Source: Paenibacillus aceti (GTDB taxonomy: Bacteria > Bacillota > Bacilli > Paenibacillales > Paenibacillaceae). Taken from it: DNA of 64,000 bases. Position numbers and translations under genes: made by a program. Where the stretch lies: NCBI RefSeq assembly GCF_003614185.1, contig NZ_KZ987724.1, forward strand, positions 2,085,360-2,149,359, read 5' to 3'. This document shows, one piece after another, positions 25,289 to 35,723 of this stretch; position 1 is the first letter of the stretch; each line of letters begins with the position of its first letter. The notes below the pieces were generated by a model. It searched no databases. It saw nothing but the letters and a program-made list of their open reading frames with translations, and was not told where the DNA came from.

Positions 25289-25311
25289 CTTTAATCCACG
25301 TAGGATGCGAC
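25289..25311 (-). CRISPR. Truncated terminal CRISPR repeat
   Basis: The 23 bp CTTTAATCCAC-GTAGGATGCGAC is the array repeat with one base and an internal 8-bp segment removed. The 8-bp loss falls between two ATCCAC copies inside the repeat. A 33 bp spacer (25312-25344) separates it from the next repeat. Decay here marks the trailer end. Confidence 0.85.
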
Positions 25312-25344
25312 ATTAAATCGTCCAGAGAGCGAAACTGGTTTGCC

Positions 25345-28300
25345 ATTTCAATCCACGCATCCGCGTAGGATGCGACGCTCCAGCTATAAAGCTGATAGCC
25401 AGGGCTGGAACCTTTCAATCCACGCATCCACGTAGGATGCGACTACATACCCGATTCATTTCCATCCGTCTCCCCTATCTTTCAATCCACGCATCCACGT
25501 AGGATGCGACGACTTACATACTTCGGTTTCTGATCTGAATCTACTTTCAATCCACGCATCCACGTAGGATGCGACGACATTCCGTATTATGACAACGAAA
25601 TTATCGAGCACTTTCAATCCACGCATCCACGTAGGATGCGACCGTGTTGCCCGCGAAGACATCGTATTGATCGAGCTTTCAATCCACGCATCCACGTAGG
25701 ATGCGACGGTACAACGTCGGGACCACGATGACCCTCGCAAAGACTTTCAATCCACGCATCCACGTAGGATGCGACGATCTTTTTTATTATGTTTTACGGA
25801 GTCATTGCTTTTGCTTTCAATCCACGCATCCACGTAGGATGCGACCCGTAATCGTCTGGGCAGTGCGTCGGTGAAAATGCTTTCAATCCACGCATCCACG
25901 TAGGATGCGACGAGCGCAGTATACTAAAAAGGTTAAACGGTTCACTTTCAATCCACGCATCCACGTAGGATGCGACAAATAACTTATCGGCAAGACGGTT
26001 GGTGGATACATCTTTCAATCCACGCATCCACGTAGGATGCGACCTGATCCATCGTATTTTATTCCCCGCAATGATAAAGCTTTCAATCCACGCATCCACG
26101 TAGGATGCGACCAGGGGAGGAAAACGGTGTGTATGGCTAAAAAAACTTTCAATCCACGCATCCACGTAGGATGCGACGTAATGCTGGCTGCCAAAAAACA
26201 TTTAACCTAGAACTTTCAATCCACGCATCCACGTAGGATGCGACGTATTTTCCGAGTACCACGCGGCATCCTTGCGTCTTTCAATCCACGCATCCACGTA
26301 GGATGCGACATGAACAGGGCGATGACGTTTTAAACGGTGTTCATGCACTTTCAATCCACGCATCCACGTAGGATGCGACTCGGAAATTAAGACGAAGGTA
26401 TATTGTCATCCATCTTTCAATCCACGCATCCACGTAGGATGCGACCTTAGCCGCTAGTTGCGGGAAAGTATCGCTGCCTCTTTCAATCCACGCATCCACG
26501 TAGGATGCGACGATTCGATCAAGACGTTACACTGTCTAGACTACATCTTTCAATCCACGCATCCACGTAGGATGCGACTGCCAGCTGCGATTGAGCCAAA
26601 CATAGGTTTAAACTTTCAATCCACGCATCCACGTAGGATGCGACCTCAAAGCTCAGGAATACTTGAGCAAAGGGTACACTTTCAATCCACGCATCCACGT
26701 AGGATGCGACGAATAGGTATTCGCCAGAATCGACATCCTTATCACTTTCAATCCACGCATCCACGTAGGATGCGACTGTCAGTCAGCTCACGGATAAACC
26801 CGTCAGCGCGGCCTTTCAATCCACGCATCCACGTAGGATGCGACGGCCAGCTGCCTGGTATCCATCGCCAAAGTCATCCACTTTCAATCCACGCATCCAC
26901 GTAGGATGCGACTGTCGCTGTGCTGACTGATTGCATAGCAGCTCCAAACTTTCAATCCACGCATCCACGTAGGATGCGACTACGACGTGCGCCCTTTTCA
27001 AGTTGTTCATTAAACTTTCAATCCACGCATCCACGTAGGATGCGACAGTAGCAGCGACCGGGATTTCTTTGGACATATTGCCTTTCAATCCACGCATCCA
27101 CGTAGGATGCGACGAGATCACCATCTATGCCAGCCTTGTCTACGTAAAGGCTTTCAATCCACGCATCCACGTAGGATGCGACTGGTCATGATGACGATCA
27201 AGGAGATCGAAAAAAGCTTTCAATCCACGCATCCACGTAGGATGCGACGAGGTTGGTTTTATGACGAACCAGTTGAGGAGGTACTTTCAATCCACGCATC
27301 CACGTAGGATGCGACGGATCGCCGGATGGATCGCTAGAAGCTCTAGTATCTTTCAATCCACGCATCCACGTAGGATGCGACGCTAACGGATAACGAAAGA
27401 GACTGCTACAAAATCTTTCAATCCACGCATCCACGTAGGATGCGACGAAATGATCATTCTGGAGAGACCGGTTCATTTCAACTTTCAATCCACGCATCCA
27501 CGTAGGATGCGACGCCTGAAATGGCTCTCTAAGCGATTTTATGCATTAGAGCTTTCAATCCACGCATCCACGTAGGATGCGACGGCGCATGAAGGTGATG
27601 CTAAACCAACAGCAACTTCTTTCAATCCACGCATCCACGTAGGATGCGACCAGTCTGTGAACAAAACAGTATGCATTCACAACATCTTTCAATCCACGCA
27701 TCCACGTAGGATGCGACAAAGGACCTGACATATGCCGTAAATAAGGACGGACTTTCAATCCACGCATCCACGTAGGATGCGACGACTGGCAAGCAGAGAC
27801 GCTAATGGATATTGCTGACTTTCAATCCACGCATCCACGTAGGATGCGACAGTTCCAAAAATACAATGCAGCATCCACTTTCACACTTTCAATCCACGCA
27901 TCCACGTAGGATGCGACATCAAATATGTTTGTCTCTCCCGTTTCCTTGTTACTTTCAATCCACGCATCCACGTAGGATGCGACCGGATTGGGATTACGAA
28001 AACGGACGACCAAAAACCTTTCAATCCACGCATCCACGTAGGATGCGACTTGACTGCCCGGATTACACCTTCGAAGACCTTTTCGCTTTCAATCCACGCA
28101 TCCACGTAGGATGCGACTATTATGAGGATCATGACCGTTTCATGGAAAGTCTTTCAATCCACGCATCCACGTAGGATGCGACGGGAGACTTTGGGGCTGA
28201 TCTCGTTATTTCTAAAAACGGCTTTCAATCCACGCATCCACGTAGGATGCGACGTAAGGTGCTGTCATCTTTGCGTTAGCGTGTATCCTTTCAATCCACG

Positions 28301-28652
28301 CATCCACGTAGGATGCGACATGATTTCTCGTCGTGGTCTGGGCGCCATTTTTGGGCTTTCAATCCACGCATCCACGTAGGATGCGACGCGGAGGCAAACG
28401 AATAATTATGTACAGGGTAGAGCTTTCAATCCACGCATCCACGTAGGATGCGACTAGCAGGCATTTTGTCACGACCAATTGAAAAGGACTTTCAATCCAC
28501 GCATCCACGTAGGATGCGACAACGCGCTTTATTGCTATCACCGTTTGGATCACACTTTCAATCCACGCATCCACGTAGGATGCGACTGGTTCTTTTCCCT
28601 CCCTCTGCAGCCGGTGATGTCTTTCAATCCACGCATCCACGTAGGATGCGAC
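25345..28652 (-). CRISPR. CRISPR array, subtype I-C-like repeat, 50 repeats
   Basis: Fifty 32-bp repeats run from 25345 to 28652 with 49 spacers of 33-39 bp. The plus-strand repeat begins CTTTCAATCC and ends AGGATGCGAC. Read on the minus strand it begins GTCGCATCC, has a CGCATCC-TACGT-GGATGCG hairpin and ends GTGGATTGAAAG, the pattern of subtype I-C repeats. All repeats appear identical except the first (25345), which starts with A and has CCGCG for CCACG. The degenerate end at low coordinates and the AT-rich leader at high coordinates show transcription right to left. No cas gene lies in the window. No duplicated spacer was noticed. Confidence 0.97.
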
Positions 28653-28830
28653 TCCGAAATTAGGGCGGATAAGCCCAGAAATCGGTACTTTCTTACTGAA
28701 ATAAAAATATTGATAGTTTGAAAATATTCTTTATTTTCCATTTATGGATAAAAGCCAAGAGATTCTTGGTGCGAATCCCCCGGGGATTTCATGTTCGCTT
28801 GGGGTTCGCACCAATCAACGTTACAGTCTA
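28653..28830 (-). promoter_or_regulatory. CRISPR leader
   Basis: The AT-rich segment next to the newest repeat is followed by an inverted repeat TTGGTGCGAA (28766-28775) / TTCGCACCAA (28805-28814), whose loop has CCCCCGGGG and the GCGAACATG stretch on the minus strand. I recall this kind of GGTGCGAA stem from leaders of subtype I-C arrays. A TGCTAAAAT extended -10 on the minus strand near 28850-28860 may be the array promoter. Confidence 0.65.
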
Positions 28831-28918
28831 TATTACGTCCTTTGCTCTTATTTTAGCAAAATTTCCTCTTGAAATCCGAAAAATCTGCTGTCAGATGCCT
28901 ATGAATTTTATCAGCCAT

Positions 28919-29107
28919 CTCTAACGAAACGTCATGTCGCTATTCGCGTTCAAAAGGGCTGTTTCTAATTTTAATGAAACTGGGGATCGCTATTGGAGCT
29001 AGTTTGGGGACTAAAGTCGAGATTTCCAGCGAATAACGATATGGTGTTTCGTTAAAATTTTTTTACCGCTGTTTTTGGGAAAATAGCGATCTGTAGTTTC
29101 GTCAGAG
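28919..29107. repeat. Four-unit palindromic intergenic element, copy C
   Basis: This 189 bp copy has the same orientation as copy A. Its ends are CTCTAACGAAAC and GTTTCGTCAGAG, with one substitution. It lies immediately upstream of the CRISPR leader. Confidence 0.85.
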
Positions 29108-29561
29108 GTTCGGGGAACGATGGTTGATCCAAATGATTGGTTCAAACGTTGCAAAATTCCGCTAAGAAGAGCTCCGTAATTGCAGAAAGTACAGTTAAAC
29201 CCGCAGCAATCAGTATGAAAGCAGATTTTAATGCAGAACATGCAGTTAGAATAGCAGAGTCCCCCCAATTTACAGAAATGAGCTAGTTTAAGTGTACTAA
29301 ATACATTAGTAAAAGAAATTTACCTGCTACTTGAGACTTTAAATGTATATATTGCAATTACCCGATCATTAATCCATCTAACATGCCAAGAATGGCAGCT
29401 ATGATTGGGCACATTCGAACACTAACAACTTACAGTGAACTAACATGAACTAACTACAACTAACTACAATATTCAACCAATCCGCTCAATTCTCCTCTAT
29501 TTTAACCGATTAACAATGGAAATGGTCTCGATCCAACTAGTTCAATAATGCATGGTCACAA
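29108..29561. repeat. Gene-free stretch with TGCAGAAAGTACAGTTAA-type repeats
   Basis: No gene is seen. Degenerate units TGCAGAAAGTACAGTTAA (about 29182) and GCAGAACATGCAGTTAGAAT (about 29232) resemble, in inverse orientation, the units at 47700-47885. ACTAAC steps recur around 29420-29465. Confidence 0.45.
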
Positions 29562-29607
29562 AAAAGCACACCTCTACATCGCATAACTTTAAAGTAGAAG
29601 TGTGCCT
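29562..29607 (-). terminator. Terminator of the priA-def-fmt-rsmB operon
   Basis: GCACACTTCTAC and GTAGAGGTGTGC on the minus strand, followed by TTTTTTG, about 45 bp after the rsmB stop. It closely resembles the terminator at 25196-25244. Confidence 0.78.
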
Positions 29608-29650
29608 CATTCATCCAACGCATGGTAACGCTGACATGACCAATCATTAT

Positions 29651-31126
29651 TTACTTAGTTTGATCACTGGTCTTCTTCACAAGGCGGGCAATGTAAAAGC
29701 CATCGGAGTGAAAGTCCTGCGGCAAGATTTGCAGGCCCGTCTTCTCTCTGACATTTGCCTCCCTTAAGTTATCCCCGTCTTCCGGGAGATCATCAGCAAG
29801 GGAGAACTCTGGATGTCGCTGCAGGAAGGCTTCCACCATCCCGGCATTCTCGCTTCGCTCGATCGTACAGGTACTATAGACGAGAACCCCGCCCGGCTTG
29901 AGCAGCCCGCATACCGCATCCAACAGAGCATGTTGAATCGCGTTAATCTCTGAAATATCCCCAGGGGTTTTCGACCATTTTAAATCTGGTTTGCGACGGA
30001 TAACCCCCAGACCAGAACAAGGCGCATCCAGCAAAATACGATCGAACGACTCTGGAGCAAAATGCTCAGACAATGTGACAGCATCGCTGGTCATGGTCTC
30101 CACAATCTGAAGACCCAGACGCTGAGTCTGGTCTGCGATCAGCTTCGCTTTATGTGGATGGATGTCATTGGCAATCACTTGGCCACGCCCCTCCAGCCTC
30201 TCAGCGATATGGCAGGTCTTGCCTCCAGGAGCCGCGCAGCAATCCAGCACCTTCATCCCAGGGTGAGCATTGACCGCCGCACCAACGAGCATCGAGCTCT
30301 CATCCTGAATGGAGATCAGCCCCTTGCTATACCATTCAGTCAGCGCCATGTTACCGCCGCTCTGCACCAGAATGCCGTCCGTCGTTACAGGAGAGGGAGT
30401 AGCCTCCAGCCCCTGACCTTGCATAATTCCCAGCATTTCCTCCCGGCTGATCTTCGACCGATTCACTCGGACGCTGACCGAAGGCGGTTCATTGTTCGAC
30501 CGACATATGGCTTCAGCCACAGCTTCACCATACTGCTCAATCCAACGTGCGACCAGCCACTCCGGATGGGAATACGCTAGCGATATCCGGGCTGCCGCTG
30601 GCAAATCACTAGGCAGGATCAATTCCTCTTTGCGGCGGAGCACATTGCGAAGCACCCCGTTCACCATTCCAGAGATGCCTTGATGACCCCGCCGTTTCGC
30701 GATGTTTACCGCTTCATTCACTGCCGCATGAGCAGGGATTCGATCGAGATAATATAATTGGTAGAAGCTTAGCCGCAGTAAATTTCTGACCCACGGCTGC
30801 AGCTTGGCCAAGCCCTTGCTTACGAAAGACTCCAGGAAGTAGTCAATTGTATTTAAGCGGGATATCGTACCGTACACCAGTTCAGTAGCCAGTCCCGCAT
30901 CCGGGCCGCTCAATCCAGACTTCTGCAGTGCTCCGTTAAGCAGCAGATTGCTATATGCCCCTTCCTGCTCAACAGCGGTCAGCACATCCAGTGCAGTATC
31001 CCGCGCCGTAGGGTGCGTCTTCTTGCCTCTTTGTCCTGCGTTCGCACCTCTACCCGCTCCTGCCTTATCCCCTTGTCGTCCCTTGCTGCTGCCAGCCTGA
31101 CTGGAACTACCTTTCTTGTCACTCAT
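29651..31126 (-). CDS. rsmB: 16S rRNA (cytosine967-C5)-methyltransferase
   Basis: About 491 residues. A Ser/Gly/Lys-rich, probably disordered N-terminus (about 1-40) is followed by a NusB-like domain (about 42-175) and a SAM methyltransferase domain with DCCAAPGGKTCHIAE, LLDAPCSGLG and the catalytic Cys in YSTCTIERSEN. It makes m5C967 in 16S rRNA. The ATG at 31126 overlaps the fmt stop (ATGA). The frame extends upstream into fmt, but the overlap start is preferred. Confidence 0.94.
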   Translation of the reverse strand: MSDKKGSSSQAGSSKGRQGDKAGAGRGANAGQRGKKTHPTARDTALDVLTAVEQEGAYSNLLLNGALQKSGLSGPDAGLATELVYGTISRLNTIDYFLESFVSKGLAKLQPWVRNLLRLSFYQLYYLDRIPAHAAVNEAVNIAKRRGHQGISGMVNGVLRNVLRRKEELILPSDLPAAARISLAYSHPEWLVARWIEQYGEAVAEAICRSNNEPPSVSVRVNRSKISREEMLGIMQGQGLEATPSPVTTDGILVQSGGNMALTEWYSKGLISIQDESSMLVGAAVNAHPGMKVLDCCAAPGGKTCHIAERLEGRGQVIANDIHPHKAKLIADQTQRLGLQIVETMTSDAVTLSEHFAPESFDRILLDAPCSGLGVIRRKPDLKWSKTPGDISEINAIQHALLDAVCGLLKPGGVLVYSTCTIERSENAGMVEAFLQRHPEFSLADDLPEDGDNLREANVREKTGLQILPQDFHSDGFYIARLVKKTSDQTK

Positions 31127-32061
31127 GACAATACCGTACCTTTCTTCATCACGCCGCCGCGAATAAATTCGGAAGCTTCCATTGCTTTTTTGCCGGCGGG
31201 CTGCACGCGAGTCAGCCAAACCGACCCATCGCCAGTCTTCACTTCGATCCCTTGCGCGGACAGGTCAAGCACCGTTCCAGGAGCCACATCAGAGCTCGAA
31301 GCCGAACCAGATGGCTTGGCTATAGACCATATTTTGAACACTTCATCATTCCACAGTGTAAATGCACCCGAGAAAGGAACTAACCCTCTAACCCGATTAA
31401 AAATATCCCGGGAAGAAGCCGTCCAATCGATCCGTTCATCCTCGCGCGATAAGTTAGGAGCATACGAAGCCTCCGCATCATTCTGCGGAATCCGTTTGGC
31501 GGTGCCGTTCAGAATCAGCGGCAGCTGCTCCATCAGCAGCTTTGCCCCAGCTACGCTTAATTTCTCGAACATCGTTCCTGAATTGTCTTCATCCTCAATC
31601 GGAACTACTACTTTCTCAATCATATCGCCCGTATCCAGGCCTTCAGCCATATACATCAGCGTGACACCCGTTTCCTTCTCGCCGTTGATGATCGAACGCT
31701 GGATCGGCGCTCCACCGCGATAAGTTGGCAGCAGGGATCCATGCACATTCAAGCAGCCAAGCTTCGGCAGATCAAGCACCGCCTTCGGCAAGATCTGTCC
31801 GTAGGCCGCGGTTACAATGAGATCCGGACACAGCGCAGCCAGTTCCTCCACAGCTTCCGGCGCGCGCATCTTCTGCGGCTGCAGCACAGGTAGCCCATGA
31901 CGTAAAGCCGCTTCCTTTACAGGAGTCGGGGTTAGTATTCTTTTTCGCCCTTGCGGACGATCCGGTTGTGTTATTACACCTACTACTTTATAGCCTCCTG
32001 CAAGCAACGCCTCCAGAGATGGTACGGCAAAAGCGGGCGTGCCCATAAATACGATATTCAC
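31123..32061 (-). CDS. fmt: Methionyl-tRNA formyltransferase
   Basis: About 312 residues with IVFMGTPAFAVPSLEAL at the start, the catalytic NVHGSLLPTYRGGAPIQ and the folate-site TGVTLMYMAEGLDTGDM. It formylates initiator Met-tRNA. Although the frame continues upstream into def, the GTG at 32061 gives the family start VNIVFMGTP and has AAAGGTG at good spacing inside the end of def. Confidence 0.95.
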   Translation of the reverse strand: MNIVFMGTPAFAVPSLEALLAGGYKVVGVITQPDRPQGRKRILTPTPVKEAALRHGLPVLQPQKMRAPEAVEELAALCPDLIVTAAYGQILPKAVLDLPKLGCLNVHGSLLPTYRGGAPIQRSIINGEKETGVTLMYMAEGLDTGDMIEKVVVPIEDEDNSGTMFEKLSVAGAKLLMEQLPLILNGTAKRIPQNDAEASYAPNLSREDERIDWTASSRDIFNRVRGLVPFSGAFTLWNDEVFKIWSIAKPSGSASSSDVAPGTVLDLSAQGIEVKTGDGSVWLTRVQPAGKKAMEASEFIRGGVMKKGTVLS

Positions 32062-32068
32062 CCTATAC

Positions 32069-32551
32069 TCACACCTTTTCTTCACCCTCAGGGGTAATTT
32101 CATATACTCTTTCTGCAACATCCGTATATAGAACACCATTCAGATGGTCAATTTCATGCTGAAAAGCTCTTGCCAGCAGATCCGTTCCTGTATAAGTAAC
32201 TTCATTACCGTTGCGGTCGAGACCTTTTACAGTTACCTTCTGGGCACGACGCACATCACCGCGCAGCCCCTGAATGCTCAGGCAGCCCTCGGCTCCGAAT
32301 TGCTCTCCTTCCTTGCTGACAATCTCAGGGTTGATCAATTCAATCAAGCCATGCTCATCCCCAACATCCACCACGATGGCACGCTTAAGAATGCCAACCT
32401 GGGGAGCCGCAAGTCCGACTCCTTCGGCGTCATACATTGTATCCGCCATATCTGTAAGCAATTTTTTCACGTTAGGGGTTATTTTCTTGATCTCTTTTGC
32501 TACCTGATGCAGCACTTCGTCCGGTTCTTGGACGATAATCCGCAACGCCAT
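32069..32551 (-). CDS. def: Peptide deformylase
   Basis: The 160-residue enzyme has all three motifs: GVGLAAPQVG, EGCLS and HEIDHLNG with the Cys and two His metal ligands. It removes the formyl group from new peptides, undoing the step made by its operon partner Fmt. Family start MALRIIVQEPDEVL fits the first ATG. Confidence 0.96.
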   Translation of the reverse strand: MALRIIVQEPDEVLHQVAKEIKKITPNVKKLLTDMADTMYDAEGVGLAAPQVGILKRAIVVDVGDEHGLIELINPEIVSKEGEQFGAEGCLSIQGLRGDVRRAQKVTVKGLDRNGNEVTYTGTDLLARAFQHEIDHLNGVLYTDVAERVYEITPEGEEKV

Positions 32552-32579
32552 ACTTCACACCATCCTTTTATAGAGGTAA

Positions 32580-32737
32580 TTCAAAAAACCCACTTTTGAT
32601 CACGAAGTAAATCAAGGGAGCATATTCGACTTCGAATCTTCTTTCAATTGGTAATTCAATAATTTCACTTTGGAGCTCGAACCAAACCAAGGAGCGTTCT
32701 CGACATAGAATCTTGAATTCAGCCGGATCCTCTGGCG
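32580..32737. repeat. TTCAAAAAG-family element joined to copy D
   Basis: TTCAAAAAACCCACTTTTGA followed by TCACGAAGTAA opens the element. A second partial start (AATTCAATAATTTCACTTTG) lies at about 32653. It ends TTGAATTCAGCCGG at about 32712-32726, directly before the four-unit element. The same junction, inverted, is at 45474-45500. Confidence 0.6.
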
Positions 32738-32924
32738 CTCTAACGAAACTCCATATCGTTATTGCCACGAAATCAGCACCCATGTAAATCTAACGAAACA
32801 CCATATCGTTATATGAGTGAAAACCCGTCATTTAGTCGCTTTTTGGGCCCAATAGCGATGCCCAGTTTCGTTAGATTTTGAAATCGCCCTTTTTGGTGCA
32901 AATAGCGATACCACGTTTCGTTAC
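32738..32924. repeat. Four-unit palindromic intergenic element, copy D
   Basis: This 187 bp copy has the same orientation as B. Ends CTCTAACGAAAC and GTTTCGTTAC; unit order and internal asymmetry (AACTCCATAT, AACACCATAT, then CGATGCCCAG, CGATACCACG) are kept. Confidence 0.88.
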
Positions 32925-33176
32925 AATTTAGGGCATCCGAAAAATCCCCTGTTTCGCACCCTTCAAGTCACATATTTATCAAAAACCTGCACTTCTTCTG
33001 CAGGTATTTCGCATTGCTTAGGTTTCTGAGAGTTAAAGCCTGCACTTTTGCTCGCTTTTTCTCACTCTTGCTCACTTTAGCAGCTTTTCACTATACTCGC
33101 TCCTGGCATCCATACCATACTTACCATACTCACCATACTTATGCCACCCAAGTTACTACCACTCGTCCCCCGCATA
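32925..33176. other. Gene-free stretch with a short tandem repeat
   Basis: No gene is seen between copy D and priA. About 33111-33142 holds an ACCATACTT/ACCATACTC-type tandem repeat of roughly 9-10 bp in four units. Confidence 0.4.
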
Positions 33177-35723
33177 TTACATTAGCATCTGCGGGTCGAC
33201 ATCGATACTGATCTGAAACGACGAGTCGCGCATATCGTTCAGCATGGTCTCGGCTACACTGCGTACCAGCTCGGACGCGTCCAGCGAGCCGCGATACTTC
33301 ACCATACATTGGAATCTGTAACGGTTCTTGATGCGGGGGATCGGCGAAGCGACAGGCCCTAGAATGTCCAGGACATCCCTCGTAAAACGGTCCATATTGC
33401 CGAACCATCCCAACTGCTGAGCCTTGCCACGCAGGTTCGCCGTGAAATTCTCGGCCATGCGCAGCAATAAAGGCAGCTTCTCATGGGACAGTGTTACGAG
33501 AATCAGGCGGCTGTATGGCGGATAATGCAGCGCCTTGCGATGCTGTAATTCCTCACGCACGAATGAATTATAATCATGCTGACTCGCATGGATGATCGAA
33601 TAATGATCCGGTATATACGTCTGGATCACCACTTCACCCGGAAGCTGGTGACGGCCAGCCCGCCCGGCGACCTGTGTCAACAGCTGAAAGGTCTTCTCCG
33701 CAGAGCGGAAATCCGGAAAATTAAGCGATGTATCCGCCGCAATGACGCCTACTAATGTAACATCCGGGAAATCAAGTCCCTTAGCCACCATTTGCGTGCC
33801 CAGCAGCACATCCGCCTTCTTGTCGCGAAAAGCCTTCAGCAGCTTCTCATGGGAGCCCTTCTCTGTCGTCGTATCCACATCCATGCGGATGACCCGAATG
33901 CCCGGGAAGAGCTTGGAAAGCTCACTCTCCACCCGCTGGGTGCCGGTGCCAAAATAACGGATATGCTCGCTGCCGCACTCCGGGCATACCGAAGGCGCGG
34001 GAACGGCATAGCCGCAATAATGGCAGCGCAAATTATTCGATTTCTGATGATAAGTCAACGAAATATCACAGTCCGGGCAGCCGGCCACATAACCGCAGGT
34101 GCGGCACATGACAAAGGTCGAGAACCCGCGCCGGTTCAAGAATAGTACGCTCTGCTCTCCGCGTTCGAGCCTGGCGGCGATTCCGGCATGAAGATCCCGG
34201 CTGAACATCGAACGGTTCCCTTCCCGCAATTCTTCCCGCATATCTACGATCTGTATACCTGGCAGCTTACTGCCTGAAGCTCTGGCATTCATTTCAAGCA
34301 GCATCGGCGCATATTGCTCATTATTCAGGGATCTGGCAGCGTGATAGCTCTCCAGCGATGGCGTGGCCGAACCGAGAATCACAGCAGCATGATGCTGCTT
34401 AGCCCGGCGAATCGCTACATCCCTTGCATGATATTTAGGAGTCTCCTCCTGCTTATAGGAGGTCTCATGCTCCTCATCCATGACGATCAAGCCGAGATCC
34501 GAGAAAGGGGCGAAGACAGCGGATCGGGCACCGATCGCAACCTGTACACGTCCCTCCCTGATTTTGCGCCATTCATCATAGCGTTCCCCGGTTGACAGTC
34601 GGCTGTGCATAACAGCCACCTTATTGCCAAACCGTCCTTTGAACCGCTCTACCATCTGCGGGGTAAGGGAAATCTCCGGCACCAGTACAATAGCCTGGCG
34701 ACCCAGCGAGATACACCGCTCGATCGTCTGCATATAGACCTCTGTCTTCCCGCTCCCGGTAACCCCATGCAATAAAAAAGCGCCATAGGCCCGGTTATCC
34801 AGCACTTCGCTGATCTTGCCATAGACCCATTCCTGTTCCGGGGTCCGCGGCAGCGGGTCCGTCCGTTTGAAGCGTCTATCCTGATAAGGATCACGGAATA
34901 CCTCCGCATCCTCCATCACGACAAATCCCTTCTCCACCAGCTTCTTGACCGTTCCTGCTGTGACATGCAGAGTCGACAGCACCTCCTGCAAAGAGAGCGT
35001 AACGCCGACCTCAAGCAGAAACTGCAGAACCTCCTTCTGTCTCCGCGCCTGGGCGCTGAAGGAAGCGAGCACCGCCTCAGCCTGCTCTCCGCTCACTGCT
35101 GCGGTGACGGTCTTGACCGTCTTCTTGCGAACCTTGTCCTTGATCATCTGCGTCTCCGTCAGGACACCCGTCCGCAGCAAGCCCTTGATCGTCTCTCCCT
35201 GTCCCGGAAAATGAGCACTCAAATGAGCGGTCGTCATCAGCATAGAACCATTCGCTTTAATGTAATCGACGATCCTCTCTTCCTCTCCGGTCAATAGCGG
35301 AGGCGCCGCATACACAGCTTCCTCCGTCTGCTCGGGATCCGTCGTCGATTCAGAAGGCTCATTGAGCTGAATATACCTCTCCGCCTTGCCTTTTAGCGCA
35401 GTTGGAATCATCGCCTGCAGCGCGGAAATCATGCTGCAGGCATACCTGTGGCTCATCCACTCGGCAAGCTTGACGAGATCCATCGGAAGCGGAGGAATAA
35501 GGTCAAGCAGCTCCTGGATCGGCTTCATACGAGCAAAATTCAACTCGGAATCAGGACGTAAATCGATGACGAACCCCTGCACCGTCCGATGTCCGAAGGG
35601 GACACCTACCCGGCTGCCGATCTCAATCCAATCGCGCATCTCATCTGGAATAATATAATCGAAGGGCCGATCCGTCTGACGGCTCGGAACGTCAACGATG
35701 ACCCTGGCGATTTTGAAGTTCAT
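33177..35723 (-). CDS. priA: Primosomal protein N' (replication restart helicase PriA)
   Basis: The 848-residue protein has an N-terminal 3'-end-binding domain, Walker A GVTGSGKTEVY, DEEHETSYKQ and a zinc-binding insert with paired cysteines (CRTCGYVAGCPDC and CHYCGYAVP, then CPECG). GRAGRHQLPGEV is helicase motif VI. It reloads the replisome at stalled forks. The start overlaps the coaBC stop by 4 nt. Confidence 0.96.
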   Translation of the reverse strand: MNFKIARVIVDVPSRQTDRPFDYIIPDEMRDWIEIGSRVGVPFGHRTVQGFVIDLRPDSELNFARMKPIQELLDLIPPLPMDLVKLAEWMSHRYACSMISALQAMIPTALKGKAERYIQLNEPSESTTDPEQTEEAVYAAPPLLTGEEERIVDYIKANGSMLMTTAHLSAHFPGQGETIKGLLRTGVLTETQMIKDKVRKKTVKTVTAAVSGEQAEAVLASFSAQARRQKEVLQFLLEVGVTLSLQEVLSTLHVTAGTVKKLVEKGFVVMEDAEVFRDPYQDRRFKRTDPLPRTPEQEWVYGKISEVLDNRAYGAFLLHGVTGSGKTEVYMQTIERCISLGRQAIVLVPEISLTPQMVERFKGRFGNKVAVMHSRLSTGERYDEWRKIREGRVQVAIGARSAVFAPFSDLGLIVMDEEHETSYKQEETPKYHARDVAIRRAKQHHAAVILGSATPSLESYHAARSLNNEQYAPMLLEMNARASGSKLPGIQIVDMREELREGNRSMFSRDLHAGIAARLERGEQSVLFLNRRGFSTFVMCRTCGYVAGCPDCDISLTYHQKSNNLRCHYCGYAVPAPSVCPECGSEHIRYFGTGTQRVESELSKLFPGIRVIRMDVDTTTEKGSHEKLLKAFRDKKADVLLGTQMVAKGLDFPDVTLVGVIAADTSLNFPDFRSAEKTFQLLTQVAGRAGRHQLPGEVVIQTYIPDHYSIIHASQHDYNSFVREELQHRKALHYPPYSRLILVTLSHEKLPLLLRMAENFTANLRGKAQQLGWFGNMDRFTRDVLDILGPVASPIPRIKNRYRFQCMVKYRGSLDASELVRSVAETMLNDMRDSSFQISIDVDPQMLM

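Noticed and set aside
25456-28741. More than ten open frames across the CRISPR array, with repeated peptides such as ASYVDAWIES, SHPTWMRGLK and NPRIHVGCD
   Set aside because: They are translations of the repeats in different frames, with no ribosome-binding sites. The array explains them.
28653-28765. An extra spacer after the last CRISPR repeat
   Set aside because: No repeat follows it; the AT-rich content and conserved stem fit a leader.
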